Assembly: GCA_003242885.1 (NCBI GenBank)
Contig: QKMZ01000005.1
Span: forward strand, 124,001 to 188,000
DNA from: Candidatus Melainabacteria bacterium
GTDB lineage: Bacteria; Cyanobacteriota; Vampirovibrionia; Obscuribacterales; Obscuribacteraceae
DNA length: 64,000 nucleotides
Direction: 5' to 3'
The stretch's first letter is position 1. Every line of letters begins with the position of its first letter. A program made the translations under genes and the position numbers. Under the pieces are notes generated by a model. That model made no database searches. It was not told the DNA's origin and saw nothing but the letters and a program-made list of their open reading frames with translations. Positions 63,011 to 64,000 of this stretch are shown here, in pieces.

Positions 63011-63739
63011 ATGAGCGAATGGCAAGGCCCCAGGACACTCTTTTCCCGTTGGCATTCGCTTTCTCGAATTCATTTATTCATAGCGTTTATGATGGTTGCA
63101 TTCTGTCCTCTCGCGCTGGTCTCGGCTCGTCCGCTGGAGTTTATACTCTCGCTTCTTTTGTGTGCACGCGTTTTTTATCTGATTGGAAAACACTTTGGAG
63201 ATTCAGCAGGAATAGCGATGGTTGGTGCGATTGGCGAAGACGAGGTTGCCGTAGCGCTCAAGCAACTGCCCTCCTCGTGGAAGGTCGAACGCAACATCTC
63301 ACTCGAAAGCGGCGGCGATATCGACTTCTTGCTTACATCGCCGCAGAACAACATTTTCCTCTTGGATGCAAAAGCACACTCTGGCATTGTTTACTATGAC
63401 GGTATGCGTCTATGTCGCAAGATTGGGAAACGAAGCGTGCCTTTCGAGAAGGATATTATGTCGCAGGTGAAGCGCCAGGCAGTTCAAATAAGAACCCAGC
63501 GGAAATTGCCTTTTGTCTCGACGGTGCTCGTTTTCACTCGCGCAGAACTACAGACTCCCAAAGAAATCGGGCTTGTAAGCGTAGTTGAGCTGGACAATCT
63601 GGTAGCGCATTTGCAAGAAAAAACAGCTATGGTGAAACCGAAGGTTATGGTCCGGAATCATCTCAAATTAATAGCGCAGCAAAGAGAACTCGCTGAATGC
63701 CCTAAAGAAGAAAACCTGCAAATTGAGATCGCGGAGTGA
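63011..63739 (+). CDS. NERD-domain membrane protein
   Basis: The ATG at 63011 has GAGGG six bases upstream and gives 242 residues. Two hydrophobic helices (IHLFIAFMMVAFCPLALVSA and LEFILSLLLCARVFYLIG, ~20-60) precede a nuclease-related domain: GAIGEDEVAVALKQLP (E of the nuclease fold), ISLESGGDIDFLLT, and NIFLLDAKAHSGIVYYDG with the conserved D-x-K, followed by QVKRQAVQIRTQ. NERD domains have a PD-(D/E)xK-like core and may cut or bind nucleic acid; the function is mostly untested. Confidence 0.85.
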   Translation: MSEWQGPRTLFSRWHSLSRIHLFIAFMMVAFCPLALVSARPLEFILSLLLCARVFYLIGKHFGDSAGIAMVGAIGEDEVAVALKQLPSSWKVERNISLESGGDIDFLLTSPQNNIFLLDAKAHSGIVYYDGMRLCRKIGKRSVPFEKDIMSQVKRQAVQIRTQRKLPFVSTVLVFTRAELQTPKEIGLVSVVELDNLVAHLQEKTAMVKPKVMVRNHLKLIAQQRELAECPKEENLQIEIAE

Positions 63740-63791
63740 AAGAGATACCTGCTAGTAAATTTTGACTTCAAAGACGACTAAGCTTAAACGT

Positions 63792-64000
63792 TCACCACGT
63801 ACGAAACTCATCAGGTGCGGAAACAGGTGAAAACACTGAGCCTGTAAGATCGATCAACAATATTGGATTCTTTAGATTGTCTTTTTTTGCTCGGAATATC
63901 AAACCATTCTGCGAATACAAAAGATCTCCGTTGTGGTCCCAGTCAGCCCAATCCGTTTTCCCTAGTGCAACAAGTTCATCGCCGCTTTTTGAAAGAACGC
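63792..64000 (-). CDS. 3' end of an unidentified gene, runs off the right edge
   Basis: On the minus strand the frame is open from the edge to a TGA at 63792, giving 68 residues. It contains KTDWADWDHNGDLLYSQNGL followed by a beta-rich LIDLTGSVFSPVSAPDEFRTW. The (A)DWDHNGDL pattern is as seen in blades of beta-propeller or TolB-like proteins. The N-terminal part lies outside the window, so no firm assignment. Confidence 0.55.
   Translation of the reverse strand, partial: VLSKSGDELVALGKTDWADWDHNGDLLYSQNGLIFRAKKDNLKNPILLIDLTGSVFSPVSAPDEFRTW

Noticed and set aside
1..64000. CRISPR array, tRNA, rRNA, insertion sequences or prophage
   Set aside because: No regularly spaced repeats, cloverleaf sequences, transposase or phage genes were seen in the window.

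Overview
The window looks like a bacterial chromosome segment of roughly 50% GC. It most resembles the non-photosynthetic cyanobacterial relatives (Melainabacteria/Vampirovibrionia, in particular Obscuribacterales). That placement is an inference from gene content: several Hanks-type Ser/Thr kinases fused to membrane, zinc-ribbon or Sel1-repeat parts, long-form HisG, a GTP-type PEP carboxykinase, leucyl/arginyl-tRNA-protein transferase, a DUF1800/DUF1501 pair, and many lineage-specific secreted proteins. I saw no 16S rRNA, ribosomal protein or tRNA that would settle it. I saw no CRISPR array, insertion sequence or prophage. TTG and GTG starts are common.

Layout. 1-8.3 kb: the 3' part of a VIT/VWA membrane protein, a HAD-like protein, bpt with a PEBP-family gene, a LysM-like His/Gln-rich protein, a degenerate receiver/histidine-kinase protein, an OmpA-family protein and a thioredoxin-like protein. 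8.3-20 kb: a membrane Ser/Thr kinase, a kinase-Sel1-SseB fusion with a coupled glycosyltransferase, two paralogues built from MshEN-like repeats, a secreted emfourin-like protein and TerC. 20-29.5 kb: pckG, small hypotheticals, then a large hybrid histidine kinase with CheR and a convergent receiver-kinase. 29.5-37.3 kb: the DUF1501/DUF1800 pair, a GNAT, a Spy-like protein, a PlsC-like acyltransferase, a GGDEF-like protein that has lost its active site, and a fatty-acid desaturase. 37.6-50.1 kb: a secreted nonapeptide-repeat protein with a TonB-like end, a zinc-ribbon Ser/Thr kinase, a basic secreted protein, a SWIM-SNF2 ATPase, two divergent Gly/Ala-rich proteins ending in compact kinase-like domains, and a double-ACT protein.

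50.3-58.0 kb is a near-complete histidine operon, hisG-hisC::HAD-hisB-hisH-hisF-hisA::I::E-hisD, with overlapping or tightly spaced genes. Upstream lies a textbook-like attenuator: a 24-codon leader peptide with seven histidines, mutually exclusive 1:2 and 2:3 pairings, and an intrinsic terminator. The HAD domain fused to HisC probably supplies the otherwise missing histidinol-phosphatase, so all pathway steps can be assigned. This attenuator plus the two gene fusions is the most coherent noteworthy system here.

58.2-64 kb: a TPR protein with a coupled membrane Ser/Thr kinase that has an altered catalytic loop, a membrane GNAT, two small or unknown proteins, a membrane NERD-domain protein, and the 3' end of a further gene running off the right edge.
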